DNA from: Nodosilinea sp. LEGE 07088
GTDB lineage: Bacteria; Cyanobacteriota; Cyanobacteriia; Phormidesmidales; Phormidesmidaceae
Assembly (NCBI RefSeq): GCF_015207395.1
Contig: NZ_JADEWX010000028.1
Location: forward strand, 1-51,608
Direction: 5' to 3'
Length of the DNA: 51,608 nt
The notes below the pieces were generated by a model. It had not been told where the DNA came from and searched no databases. It was given only the letters and a program-made list of their open reading frames with translations. This document shows positions 43,373-51,438 of the stretch, one piece after another; within the stretch, counting starts at the first letter, position 1, and every line of letters starts with the position of its first letter. A program made the position numbers and the translations under genes.

Positions 43373-44200
43373 GTGAACCTAAAACGATTGCGCCAGGCCC
43401 TCCTACAACCCCCTGAAACCCTCGGCATCATGCCCACCTATCGGGCACTGCGACCTCGGTTTCACCTCCACTGGGTCGATCAGGCTGACTCTACCAACCA
43501 GGTACTAGCGGAGATGATGGCGGCAGGTGCCCCGTCTGGTACAGCGCTAGTGGCCACTACTCAGCGGTTGGGTCGAGGGCAGTGGGGGCGGCAATGGCAA
43601 TCGCCAGCAGGCGGCTTGTATCTATCGCTGGGGATCAAGCCTGAATTACCGGCCGACCGCAGCCATTACCTGACGCTGGCTAGCGCCTGGGGAGTCGCCA
43701 CCAGCTTGGCTAATCTCAGCCTGCCGGTGCAGGTGAAGTGGCCCAATGACCTGGTGATAGAGGGCAAAAAATTGGGTGGCGTACTAGCCGAAACCCGGAT
43801 CGACGGCGGCATGGTGCAGGATGTCGTGATTGGCCTGGGACTCAATGGCTTTAACCCAGTGCCCCCCACCGGGATTTCAATTCAGCAGCTAATTCAACCG
43901 GAAACCGCTGCACCCGCCCTGAAGACCTTGGAGGGATTAGCTGCGATCGCACTCTATGGCCTCATGCAGGGCTATCTTCACTGGCAAAACCAGGGAGATG
44001 AGGCATTTCTCGATGCCTACCAGGCTCGCCTGGCCAATCTAGGTCAGGTCATAACCCTAGAAGGAGAACCTGCAGAGGTAATTGGGGTTGCTCCATCGGG
44101 TAACCTGCAAGTGCAAGTAGCACAAACCCACAACCATTCCCCGGTGGTTGAAACACTAGAGATTCAACCAGGCAAAGTAACTTTGGGCTACAATGCGTAA
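43373..44200 (+). CDS. birA: Biotin-[acetyl-CoA carboxylase] ligase
   Basis: Biotin protein ligase activates biotin as biotinyl-AMP and attaches it to the AccB subunit. Landmarks are DSTNQVLAEM, the adenylate loop GRGQWGRQW, KWPNDLVIEGKKLGGVL and the GLGLNGF strand, with a short C-terminal SH3-like domain. There is no N-terminal HTH, so it is a non-repressor ligase. I prefer the GTG at 43373 (VNLKRLRQALLQ); a TTG at 43334 would add 13 residues. It precedes the M23 peptidase by 9 bases. Confidence 0.88.
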   Translation: MNLKRLRQALLQPPETLGIMPTYRALRPRFHLHWVDQADSTNQVLAEMMAAGAPSGTALVATTQRLGRGQWGRQWQSPAGGLYLSLGIKPELPADRSHYLTLASAWGVATSLANLSLPVQVKWPNDLVIEGKKLGGVLAETRIDGGMVQDVVIGLGLNGFNPVPPTGISIQQLIQPETAAPALKTLEGLAAIALYGLMQGYLHWQNQGDEAFLDAYQARLANLGQVITLEGEPAEVIGVAPSGNLQVQVAQTHNHSPVVETLEIQPGKVTLGYNA

Positions 44201-44209
44201 CGGCTGACT

Positions 44210-45676
44210 ATGACTAAAAAAGATAGCTTAGAGATGATTCCAGCCGCTAAATCTCCCGAGATTTATGCAGCGCTGGCCATGTTAAAGCTGATGTTAGGCC
44301 TTGGCATAGGCCTAGCCTTAAGTGGTGAGGCCGTTGCTGAAACTGCAGAGCCTGTAACCGTAGCACCCTCTAACCAAGGTGACGCGGTCGAGACCTCGGC
44401 AGAAGATCTGGCTCCAGCCATCAACAGCACCCATATCTCTGGCCCTGCGGTCACGCTCAGTGTTCCAACCTCATCGGTGGCGCGCCCTGAGTTTTCACCG
44501 CAGCGCCCCTCTGTGTCAGCCAATGTGACGTCTCCTCCAGCGAGCCAGCCGATGTTCTCTCCGGTTCCCCCGCCGCCTCCCGCGGCTATTACGGTTACAT
44601 TACCAGCCCCCAGCACGGCCCCCACCATGGCTGAAAGCTTGCTCAAGCCAGCCGTGGCATCTATGGCAGAACGCTCGCCAGAAGCTTCATCTGAGACCTT
44701 AGAATTCGAGCCATCGCCCACAGCAACGCCCCCGGCAGCAGCACAGGTTGATGCGAACCCAGTGGTGCCCGCTGATATTGCCGCCGATGAGTCGGTGCCC
44801 GCAGGCTACAACAGCGTTTTCATTGATTCCACCGACTACAGTTTGGGGGCGACCCAAACCCCAGCAGCCAACACGCCCAGTGTTGTATTTTCAGAACGCT
44901 CCACCGGTTGCCAAATTACGTTGGCATCGGGCCAATCTGATCCCCATTCTTCCTGTTCGCCAACGGCCTCAGCTAACCCCGGAAGCCGTTCAGCTAGGGG
45001 AGATCAGGGTGAAATTCAGGTAGGGCCAATCGCTGTTGGTTCCCAGGGAGTACGGCTGGGCGGCACTACCATTGTCAGCCGCGAAGCCCTCAACGAAAAG
45101 CTGCGCCCGCTAAACGTGCTGCGGCGAGGTAGCCAAGAGTACGTTTTTCCGCTGTCGGTACCCGCCTCGATTTCGTCGCTGTTTGGCTGGCGCATGCACC
45201 CCATTCACCAGAGTTGGCGGTTTCACTCGGGCTCTGACCTTGCGGCACCCATGGGTACTCCGGTCTTAGCGACTCGGGCTGGCCGGGTAACCGTGTCTGA
45301 TGTTTTGGGTGGGTACGGTCTGACAGTCATTCTGCGCCACGATAACAACGATCTGGAGTCGCGCTACGCCCATCTATCTCAGGTCGCAGTCCGGCCCGGG
45401 GAATGGGTAGAACAGGGCGAAGTGATTGGCCTAGTGGGTAGTACAGGTACTTCGACGGGGCCACACCTACACTTTGAGCTGCGTCAGCTCACCGCCGAAG
45501 GCTGGGTTGCGGTAGACCCGATCGAGGTTCTGGAATATGGCGTTGCCAACCTACTAGACATTATCAACAATCCGATGCTGGCGCTCAACCCGAAAGGGGC
45601 TAACGCAGCTCAGACCAGCGAAGACGGTACTCCGATTGAGTATCCTTTTCGGCCTGCACAGCCCAATGCTAGCTAG
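44210..45676 (+). CDS. M23 (LytM) family metallopeptidase, secreted
   Basis: A 488-residue cell-wall endopeptidase. An N-terminal hydrophobic segment (about 24-40, LKLMLGLGIGLALSG) precedes an Ala-type cleavage region. Then come a long Pro/Ala/Ser-rich low-complexity linker (about 45-290) and a C-terminal LytM domain (about 320-440). The zinc ligands are intact: HSGSD (HxxxD) and HLH in GPHLHFELR, with YAHLS and LFGWRMHPIH. It would cut peptide cross-links in peptidoglycan. The short gap after birA suggests co-transcription. The linker contains no known wall-binding repeat. Confidence 0.9.
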   Translation: MTKKDSLEMIPAAKSPEIYAALAMLKLMLGLGIGLALSGEAVAETAEPVTVAPSNQGDAVETSAEDLAPAINSTHISGPAVTLSVPTSSVARPEFSPQRPSVSANVTSPPASQPMFSPVPPPPPAAITVTLPAPSTAPTMAESLLKPAVASMAERSPEASSETLEFEPSPTATPPAAAQVDANPVVPADIAADESVPAGYNSVFIDSTDYSLGATQTPAANTPSVVFSERSTGCQITLASGQSDPHSSCSPTASANPGSRSARGDQGEIQVGPIAVGSQGVRLGGTTIVSREALNEKLRPLNVLRRGSQEYVFPLSVPASISSLFGWRMHPIHQSWRFHSGSDLAAPMGTPVLATRAGRVTVSDVLGGYGLTVILRHDNNDLESRYAHLSQVAVRPGEWVEQGEVIGLVGSTGTSTGPHLHFELRQLTAEGWVAVDPIEVLEYGVANLLDIINNPMLALNPKGANAAQTSEDGTPIEYPFRPAQPNAS

Positions 45677-45736
45677 GGGAAAGGTCGCTGACTGGTCGCT
45701 ACTCGTATCGGCACTGACGCTGCTGGGGTAGCGACT

Positions 45737-46165
45737 ATGGGTTTTGTCTTTGAGCACCAGGTACGGTTTCACGAAACCGACGGGGCGGGGGTGGTGTATT
45801 TTGCCAACGGGCTAGTCATGTGTCACATCGCCTACGAAGCTTCTCTGGCGGCGGCTGGCCTAAATATCGGAGACATTTTCCAGGCTCAAACCAGGGCCTA
45901 CCCAATTATCCATGCCAGCATGGACTACCGCCGCCCGCTGCGGTGTGGCGATCGCGTTGCCATTCACCTCAACCCCACTCGGCTCAACGACAGCACCTTT
46001 GAGATTCACTATCAGGTGATGTTAGGAGAAATACTGGCAGCCCAAGCCATCACCCGCCACGTCTGCATCGAGACCACTGGTCGCCACCGCTGTGCGCTAC
46101 CAACGGCAATGGAGCGGTGGCTCATGTCTTGGATCGACCAGCCTACAGCAGCAGGAGAGGAGTAA
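45737..46165 (+). CDS. menI: 1,4-dihydroxy-2-naphthoyl-CoA hydrolase (hotdog thioesterase)
   Basis: A 142-residue 4HBT hotdog thioesterase. The active-site segment RFHETDGAGVVYFANGL has the catalytic Asp, and the following ASMDYRRPLRCGDRV and FEIHYQVM strands fit DHNA-CoA thioesterases, which release DHNA for phylloquinone (photosystem I quinone) synthesis in cyanobacteria. Assignment within the hotdog family rests on similarity in length and motif. A 32-residue membrane protein gene follows after 4 bases. Confidence 0.8.
   Translation: MGFVFEHQVRFHETDGAGVVYFANGLVMCHIAYEASLAAAGLNIGDIFQAQTRAYPIIHASMDYRRPLRCGDRVAIHLNPTRLNDSTFEIHYQVMLGEILAAQAITRHVCIETTGRHRCALPTAMERWLMSWIDQPTAAGEE
46158..46162 (+). 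promoter_or_regulatory. Ribosome binding site of the 32-residue membrane protein
   Basis: AGGAG lies seven bases before the ATG at 46170, inside the last codons of menI. It supports translation of the small ORF. Confidence 0.65.
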
Positions 46166-46169
46166 GGGC

Positions 46170-46268
46170 ATGGTGGCAGGCACTTGGCAGGAGTGGCTGT
46201 TTGTAGCAGGCTATGTGGGGTTTCTGGTGGCGATCGCGGCGCTGGTACTCAGCGATCGCTCAAAGTAG
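46170..46268 (+). CDS. 32-residue single-helix membrane microprotein
   Basis: An ATG frame of 33 codons encodes MVAGTWQEWL, then one transmembrane helix (FVAGYVGFLVAIAALVL), and ends SDRSK. A Shine-Dalgarno at ideal distance and a 4-base gap to menI indicate a second cistron of the menI operon. The size and layout (short N-tail with Trp, one helix, charged C-tail) recall low-molecular-weight thylakoid subunits, but it matches no Psb, Psa or Pet subunit I know. It ends 7 bases from the convergent pentapeptide gene. Confidence 0.6.
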   Translation: MVAGTWQEWLFVAGYVGFLVAIAALVLSDRSK

Positions 46269-46275
46269 TCGTGAC

Positions 46276-46785
46276 CTAACGGCAGCCCAACGACTCGCAG
46301 GTCGCCACCCCGGTTTTAGGATTGATCCCCGCTGCCCGCAAACAGAGTTGACGAACCTGAGCCCCGTCCAAAATTGCGCCTGAAAAGTCTGCCCCGGCAA
46401 TCGTGGCGTCCTCAAAGGTGGTTCGCAGCAAAATAGTATCGACTAGCACCGCATCTCCCAAGTCGCTGCGGGTAAAACTCACCGAGTCAAGCATGCCGGT
46501 GGTAAAGTCAGCCCCGTGGAAGTTAGCGTCGGTCGCCACCGACCCGCTGAATATCGCTCCTCTGACATCAGCCTCGCTAAAGTTGGTGAGTTCCAAATTG
46601 GCGTTAGAAAATTCTGCCGCCCGGAGTTCCTGACCCGAAAAATCTCTGCCTTTCAGCTCAGCATTGCTAAACGACAAGGGTGGCGGATACTCGGCCGCCG
46701 CCGCACCGCCAATCCATAGACAAAGCCCGATCGCCAGCCCGAGCATGGTTGCGATCGCGCCTGTTAGCGGGGCAGAAAACGGCAT
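46276..46785 (-). CDS. Exported pentapeptide-repeat protein (thylakoid lumen type)
   Basis: A 169-residue protein with a signal peptide (TMLGLAIGLCLWIGGAAAAE), then about eleven five-residue blocks of the A(D/N)Lxx type (SNAELKGRDFSGQELRAAEF, FSEADVRGAIF and so on) that build a right-handed beta-helix. It closes with a Cys-containing tail (LCLRAAGINPKTGVATCESL, then GCR). This layout matches lumenal pentapeptide proteins such as plant TL15/TL17 and cyanobacterial relatives; function unknown. The ATG at 46785 has a near-perfect AGGAGGT five bases upstream; the longer frame to 46863 is rejected. Confidence 0.88.
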   Translation of the reverse strand: MPFSAPLTGAIATMLGLAIGLCLWIGGAAAAEYPPPLSFSNAELKGRDFSGQELRAAEFSNANLELTNFSEADVRGAIFSGSVATDANFHGADFTTGMLDSVSFTRSDLGDAVLVDTILLRTTFEDATIAGADFSGAILDGAQVRQLCLRAAGINPKTGVATCESLGCR

Positions 46786-46790
46786 TAGAT

Positions 46791-46797
46791 ACCTCCT
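46791..46797 (-). promoter_or_regulatory. Ribosome binding site deciding the start of the pentapeptide gene
   Basis: The reverse strand reads AGGAGGT five bases before the ATG at 46785, which settles that start over the upstream candidate. Confidence 0.75.
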
Positions 46798-46863
46798 AAA
46801 CCACTGCTTTAGTTGTATCACCCTGAGTTTTTGGCTGCAGTTGAGGCGGTGGCCTAGGGTCAA

Positions 46864-47000
46864 CCAGACGCCCCAAACTCCGGCCCTATCGATAGCACCC
46901 AGATTTTGTGAGTATTTCTTGAAGGTAGCCGTGTAGTTTGCGTGAAATTACGGTGGCCAGATTCCCCATTTGTCCACGAGTCCGATAGTCTAGTTACATG
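46864..47000. other. Spacer upstream of the candidate small RNA
   Basis: No ORF. A weak promoter-like pair, TTGTCC (46970) and a T/A-rich hexamer near 46993-46999, could start a transcript at about 47001-47006. The match is poor. Confidence 0.25.
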
Positions 47001-47086
47001 CGCTTAAAGGGCGGCTTAGTTCTTGAATTGAACGTCGGATAGGCGTCTCCTGATGGGGTTTCCCCCGGCCACGGTCGGGGGTTTTT
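47001..47086 (+). ncRNA. Candidate small RNA or attenuator leader
   Basis: A strong rho-independent terminator at 47062-47086 has no protein gene feeding it on the plus strand: the nearest upstream plus-strand gene ends at 46268 and an opposing gene lies between. A transcript of roughly 85 bases starting near 47001 is the simplest explanation. It contains a small hairpin gttc...gaac (about 47019-47033). A second hairpin, gggg-ttt-cccc (47055-47065), uses the same C-run as the terminator, so the two are mutually exclusive. No match to a known cyanobacterial small RNA is recognised. Confidence 0.35.
47062..47086 (+). terminator. Intrinsic terminator without an upstream gene
   Basis: The GC stem cccccg/cgggggg-type arm pair (47062-47067 with 47076-47081) has an 8-base loop and is followed directly by TTTTT (47082-47086). 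Orientation is plus, because no T-run follows on the other strand. Confidence 0.75.
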
Positions 47087-47388
47087 ATTGGCGGAAAATT
47101 TAGGCCTACAGTGCCTCGATCGGTGGTGTGACCACAGCCACTCAGATGGGGGCAAGACAGCGCCGTCATTCCCCTTAGGCGGGTATCCACTGGCAAGTCA
47201 TGGCTCTCAACTCTCAAATAAATTCCCGTTTCCACGGCGAGGACGGTCAAGAATTGACTCAGATAAAGCCCTAATCATTGCGGTTACGGCTACAGGTAAG
47301 CCCTTTGGGTTGCTCGGGAGGCTCCAGCTTGTCACAATACAGTGACAGATGACGATACAAACCGTTACATTACGGTCTTTTTTCACAA
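47087..47388. other. Upstream region of the methyltransferase gene
   Basis: No ORF is supported. An inverted repeat tgtcac-aataca-gtgaca (47330-47347) lies about 40 bases before the methyltransferase ATG and could be an operator; it overlaps a TTGTCA hexamer that could serve as a -35 element. Confidence 0.35.
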
Positions 47389-48378
47389 ATGACCCTCCTA
47401 AATATTTTTGGGGTGCTGCTGGCGCTATTAGGCGTAGGCACCGTAGTTTACTTGCTGACCCCTCGCCGCTATGAATCTTCTCACTCCGTCGCTAATTCCT
47501 ATGACCAGTGGACCGAGGACGGCATTCTCGAATTTTACTGGGGCGAACACATTCACCTGGGCCACTATGGGGCTCCCCCTCGGCGCAAAGACTTTCTCAC
47601 CGCCAAGGCCGACTTTGTCCATGAAATGGTGCGTTGGGGCGGCCTAGCTTGTCTTCCTGTCGGCACTACCCTGCTCGATGTAGGCTGTGGCATCGGCGGC
47701 AGCAGCCGCATTTTGGCCCAAACCTATAACTTCGCCGTCACTGGCGTGACCATCAGCCCCAACCAGGTACACCGTGCCCAACAGCTCACTCCCCCGGAGG
47801 TTTCGGCCCGCTTCCAGGTAGATGATGCCATGGCACTGTCGTTTCCCGATGCCAGCTTTGATGTGGTCTGGTCGGTGGAAGCTGGCCCCCATATGCCAGA
47901 TAAGGCTGTCTTTGCCCGCGAATTACTGCGGGTGCTGAAACCAGGGGGTATTTTGGTCGTGGCTGACTGGAACCAACGCGATGATCGCAAAATTCCTCTA
48001 AATGCTTGGGAAAAGCCGGTGATGCGTCAGCTGCTCGACCAGTGGTCGCACCCGGCCTTTGCCAGCATTGAAGGCTTCGCCGAACAGCTAGAGGCCACCG
48101 GACTGGTGGCAGGCCAGGTGGTCACCGCCGACTGGTCGAAGGAGACGCTGCCCTCCTGGCTGGACTCGATCTGGCAGGGGGTGATCCGGCCCCAGGGCAT
48201 GGTGCGCTTTGGGCCAGCGGGAATTGTGAAGTCGGTGCGGGAGGTGCCGACCCTGCTGCTAATGCGGCTGGCCTTTGGTACCGGGCTGTGTCGGTTTGGC
48301 ATGTTTCGCGCCGTGCGGGCTAGCTCCCCGGCCCCGCCTCAGGCGATGGTAACGACATCAGACAGGTACACATCCTGA
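47389..48378 (+). CDS. MPBQ/MSBQ methyltransferase (tocopherol/plastoquinone synthesis)
   Basis: A 329-residue SAM-dependent methyltransferase with an N-terminal membrane helix ([17 protein letters not shown]). It follows closely, from memory, the Synechocystis Sll0418-type 2-methyl-6-phytylbenzoquinol methyltransferase: [30 protein letters not shown], motif [37 protein letters not shown] and [10 protein letters not shown]. It methylates phytyl- and solanesyl-benzoquinols at the membrane. The last 13 residues or so are encoded within the opposing fbaB gene and differ from the usual tail. An upstream inverted repeat may regulate it. Confidence 0.88.
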   Translation: MTLLNIFGVLLALLGVGTVVYLLTPRRYESSHSVANSYDQWTEDGILEFYWGEHIHLGHYGAPPRRKDFLTAKADFVHEMVRWGGLACLPVGTTLLDVGCGIGGSSRILAQTYNFAVTGVTISPNQVHRAQQLTPPEVSARFQVDDAMALSFPDASFDVVWSVEAGPHMPDKAVFARELLRVLKPGGILVVADWNQRDDRKIPLNAWEKPVMRQLLDQWSHPAFASIEGFAEQLEATGLVAGQVVTADWSKETLPSWLDSIWQGVIRPQGMVRFGPAGIVKSVREVPTLLLMRLAFGTGLCRFGMFRAVRASSPAPPQAMVTTSDRYTS

Positions 48379-49421
48379 ATCAGGTGAAACAGCTTCACGC
48401 CGTCTTTGAAATCGCGCTGGAAGGTTTTGCGCCCAGAAATTAGGCCCATCCCCCCAGCCCGCTTGTTGATGACGGCGGTGCGCACGGCATCGGCAAAATC
48501 GTTATCGCCGGAGCCGCCACCAGAGTTGATCAGCCCCATGCGCACGGCATAGCAGTTGAGCACCTGGTAGCGGGTGAGATCGATGGGGTGATCGGTAGTG
48601 AGGTCGCTATAGACTCGGCTATGGGTTTTACCGTAGGAACTGCCAATCGCCTGCGCTACGGCCCCGTAGCCGTTGTTGCACTCCGGCAATTTTTGCTTGA
48701 TGATATCGGCCTCAATGGTGACGCCCAGATGGTTGGCCTGACCGGTGAGGTCAGCGGCCAGGTGATAGTCTTGGTCTTGCTTGAAGGCGCTATTGCGCAG
48801 GTAGCACCAGAGGATAGTGGCCATGCCCAATTCATGGGCCTGCTGGAAAGCGGCGCTGACCTCCTGAATTTGCCGGGTCGATTCCTCAGAGCCGAAGTAG
48901 ACAGTGGCTCCAACAGCCACGGCCCCCAGGTTCCAGGCCTGCTCGACATCGGCGAACATGACCTGATCGAAGCGGTTGGGAGCGGTGAGCAACTCGTTGT
49001 GGTTGAGCTTGAGAATGAAAGGAATCTTGTGGGCATAGCGGCGGGATACGCTGCCCAGTACCCCAAGAGTGGTGGCTACGGCGTTGCAGCCGCCTGCGAT
49101 CGCCAGCTCGACGATATTCTGGGGGTCAAAGTAGATCGGGTTGGGCGCAAAAGAGGCCCCAGCGGAGTGCTCAATGCCCTGATCCACCGGCAAAATCGAC
49201 AGATAGCCGGTGTTGGCCAAGCGGCCCGTGCCGTAGAGCTGCTGCAGGCTGCGCAACACCTGGGGGCTGCGATCGCTCTGGGCAAAACTGCGATCGACCC
49301 AATCGGGCCCCGGCAGGTGCAGCATCGACTTCGACACCTTGGCCTCGTAGGTGAGCATTGACTCAGCCTCAGGGCCAAGCCAGTCGGCGATCGTATGGGC
49401 AGATGAGAGAGCGGTTACCAT
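48339..49421 (-). CDS. fbaB: Class I fructose-bisphosphate aldolase (FbaB/DhnA type)
   Basis: The 360-residue metal-independent aldolase interconverts fructose 1,6-bisphosphate with DHAP and glyceraldehyde 3-phosphate. The archaeal/FbaB-type barrel is recognised by [61 protein letters not shown] (candidate Schiff-base Lys) and [14 protein letters not shown]. In cyanobacteria it coexists with a class II enzyme that carries most flux. Its 3' end overlaps the methyltransferase coding region by 40 bases, antisense. Confidence 0.92.
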   Translation of the reverse strand: MVTALSSAHTIADWLGPEAESMLTYEAKVSKSMLHLPGPDWVDRSFAQSDRSPQVLRSLQQLYGTGRLANTGYLSILPVDQGIEHSAGASFAPNPIYFDPQNIVELAIAGGCNAVATTLGVLGSVSRRYAHKIPFILKLNHNELLTAPNRFDQVMFADVEQAWNLGAVAVGATVYFGSEESTRQIQEVSAAFQQAHELGMATILWCYLRNSAFKQDQDYHLAADLTGQANHLGVTIEADIIKQKLPECNNGYGAVAQAIGSSYGKTHSRVYSDLTTDHPIDLTRYQVLNCYAVRMGLINSGGGSGDNDFADAVRTAVINKRAGGMGLISGRKTFQRDFKDGVKLFHLIQDVYLSDVVTIA

Positions 49422-49493
49422 AGCGGCGAATTAAATCACAACATTCGGGCACGGGCTATCTAAACGTTAGCCCAAGGTCACCTAAAGATGGAT

Positions 49494-49850
49494 CTACCTA
49501 ATGGTAGTAGCCTGGCTTACTGCCCTCACATCTATTTCAAGTATGGACTCGCCCGTAGACAGCGTCAGGCGTTTAAGCTCACCTCGAAATTGGACAGATT
49601 GATCCACCAACTTGTACAGAGTGTTGGTGTCAATAGTCTTTGAGTTAATGTAAACGGGCTCTGGGAGCGCAGCCTCCACCAAAAAAATCCGGTTGTTCAG
49701 GCGGCTGTCGGGGTGGCTGGCGCTATCTACTAAAACTAGCCCAGACAAATCAACGTAGGCAGGCTGATGTAAGGCTTTCGCCAAGCTAAAACCAACCAGA
49801 GCAGTCACTACTACGCCTAAAAGCAAACCTTTGAGAAACGGTCGAGCCAT
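49494..49850 (-). CDS. Hypothetical membrane-anchored protein
   Basis: A 118-residue protein with one N-terminal transmembrane or signal-anchor segment (LLLGVVVTALVGFSLA) and a beta-rich exported domain (VDLSGLVLVDSASHPDSR, YKLVDQSVQFRGELKRLTLS). I do not recognise a family. The ATG at 49850 (MARPFLKG) is preferred because GGGAGAA precedes it; an ATG 13 codons upstream adds polar residues before the helix. It is monocistronic and precedes the tandem-repeat spacer on its promoter side. Confidence 0.65.
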   Translation of the reverse strand: MARPFLKGLLLGVVVTALVGFSLAKALHQPAYVDLSGLVLVDSASHPDSRLNNRIFLVEAALPEPVYINSKTIDTNTLYKLVDQSVQFRGELKRLTLSTGESILEIDVRAVSQATTIR

Positions 49851-49900
49851 AGATTGGTTCTCCCTATGGGCTGAGATAATGACGGACAAACCTAAAATCT

Positions 49901-49994
49901 AGCTGAGTTTGACAGCTGAGTTTGACATCAGAAGCAAACCCTGCGAAACCCACCCTGCGAAACTCACCCTGAAAAACCCACCCTGAAAAACCCA
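49901..49994. repeat. Two adjacent short tandem repeats
   Basis: Bases 49901-49926 are two exact copies of the 13-mer agctgagtttgac. Bases 49939-49994 are four copies of a 14-mer: ccctgcgaaaccca, a one-base variant of it, then ccctgaaaaaccca twice. They sit in the divergent spacer between the hypothetical membrane-protein gene and moaA, where promoters are expected. Confidence 0.85.
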
Positions 49995-50129
49995 ATCGAC
50001 ATTGTCGGCCGGGTAAGCCCAATCCAGCGTGAGTAGGCGGACGCCGTTAGCTTAAGCAGAGGAACCGATGGATTTGGGTGGGGGTGCCATAATCGGGAGA
50101 ACGTACCTGTTGTTTTTGCCCCCGCGCCT

Positions 50130-51116
50130 ATGCCTGCCATTGACTACCTCCGCATAAGCCTGGTCGATCGCTGCAACTTTCAGTGCCAGTACTGCATGCC
50201 CGAGGGGGCCGACTTGCAGTATCTGCCCCAGCAGCAATGGCTGACCCAGGCAGAGCTGCGGCAGCTGTTGCAGGAGGTGTTTATGCCCCTGGGGTTCTCA
50301 AACTTTCGCCTGACCGGGGGCGAGCCCCTGGTGCGCCCTGGGGTAATCGATATTGTGCGCGACATTGCTAACCTGCCCGGCACCCAAGATTTAGCGCTCA
50401 CCACCAACGCTTTTTTGCTCAGCGGCATGGCACAGGATCTATGGAATGCGGGGTTGCGGCGCATTAATATCAGTCTGGATTCGTTAGATCCGGCGATTTT
50501 TGATCAAATTGTGGGCGGGCGGGGCAAGTCGCGCTGGCCCCAGGTCTGGAAGGGCATTCAGGCGGCGCATCGGGTGGGGTTTTCGCCGTTGAAGCTGAAC
50601 GTGGTGGTGATCCCTGGCGTCAACGATCACGAGGTGCTGGATCTGGCTGCCCTGACTCTGGAGCGAGAGTGGCACGTACGCTTTATTGAGTTCATGCCGA
50701 TCGGCAACGACAGCCTGTTTGAGCAAAAGGGCTGGGTCGATTCGGAGACGCTGCGCGATCGCATTCGCCAGCGCTGGGGGCTGACCGAGGGCGATGTGCT
50801 CGGCAATGGCCCAGCGGATGTGTTCCAAATCCCTGGGGCGAAGGGCACGGTGGGGTTCATTAGCCAGATGTCGGAGTGCTTTTGCGATCGCTGCAACCGT
50901 ATGCGCCTGTCAGCGGACGGCTGGCTGCGCCCCTGCCTGCTCAACGAAACCGGGCAAATTGATCTCGGCACCTCCCTCCGTCAGGGAGTCCCGACCGCCG
51001 AACTCAAGCGCCAGGTAGCTGAATTGCTGGCCGCCAAGCCCGATATTAATTACAAGATGCGCGAGTCGGGCACCACTGGAGCCTATGGCCGTACCATGTC
51101 GCAGATTGGCGGGTGA
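50130..51116 (+). CDS. moaA: GTP 3',8-cyclase MoaA
   Basis: A radical SAM enzyme starting molybdenum cofactor synthesis by converting GTP to 3',8-cyclo-7,8-dihydro-GTP. The N-terminal cluster motif is CNFQCQYC (CxxxCxxC, Cys15/19/22), then LTGGEP. The C-terminal substrate-binding cluster is ligated by CDRC and a Cys 14 residues later (Cx2Cx13C), and the protein ends in the required double Gly (GRTMSQIGG). At 328 residues it has standard length. No other moa gene is in the window, and no recognisable Moco riboswitch is in the leader. Confidence 0.93.
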   Translation: MPAIDYLRISLVDRCNFQCQYCMPEGADLQYLPQQQWLTQAELRQLLQEVFMPLGFSNFRLTGGEPLVRPGVIDIVRDIANLPGTQDLALTTNAFLLSGMAQDLWNAGLRRINISLDSLDPAIFDQIVGGRGKSRWPQVWKGIQAAHRVGFSPLKLNVVVIPGVNDHEVLDLAALTLEREWHVRFIEFMPIGNDSLFEQKGWVDSETLRDRIRQRWGLTEGDVLGNGPADVFQIPGAKGTVGFISQMSECFCDRCNRMRLSADGWLRPCLLNETGQIDLGTSLRQGVPTAELKRQVAELLAAKPDINYKMRESGTTGAYGRTMSQIGG

Positions 51117-51134
51117 GCCCAGGCCCGAAGCGCT

Positions 51135-51332
51135 TTAGTTGATGCGCACAAACTCCAGTTCTTCGACCAGGTCTTGCCCCTGCTGGGTCATACGGGTATG
51201 GGCGTCTCCGACCGCCTCGTCGGCCTGGTCATTCAGATTCACTGCCCCAAAGGGCTGTTTACCCTTAATTTTGGGCAATTCAACAGTATTTATTGGTCTG
51301 AATTCCAATGATTCAGGTATAAATTGAAGCAT
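51135..51332 (-). CDS. Small hypothetical protein
   Basis: A 65-residue acidic protein (MLQFIPESLEFRPINTVELP at the start, TRMTQQGQDLVEELEFVRIN at the end) with convincing codon use in its C-terminal two thirds. No family is recognised. A longer frame to 51539 exists but would overlap a plus-strand gene start at 51439, so the ATG at 51332 is preferred. It is tail-to-tail with moaA, 18 bases apart. Confidence 0.5.
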   Translation of the reverse strand: MLQFIPESLEFRPINTVELPKIKGKQPFGAVNLNDQADEAVGDAHTRMTQQGQDLVEELEFVRIN

Positions 51333-51438
51333 GCAGGGGAGATTCTTACTTTGTAGCCCCCCACTGCCCAAGCAAGCATTCCTGAAATCGGGTTTTGTAT
51401 CGTCTTCGTCCGTCTGGCTTATCTGTCTTCCATCCCCT

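Noticed and set aside
48588-49361. 257-residue plus-strand ORF
   Set aside because: It is entirely antisense to fbaB, a well-conserved gene; its length reflects GC-rich codon bias.
50040-50129. Molybdenum-cofactor riboswitch before moaA
   Set aside because: The leader is short and lacks the conserved stems of the Moco RNA motif.
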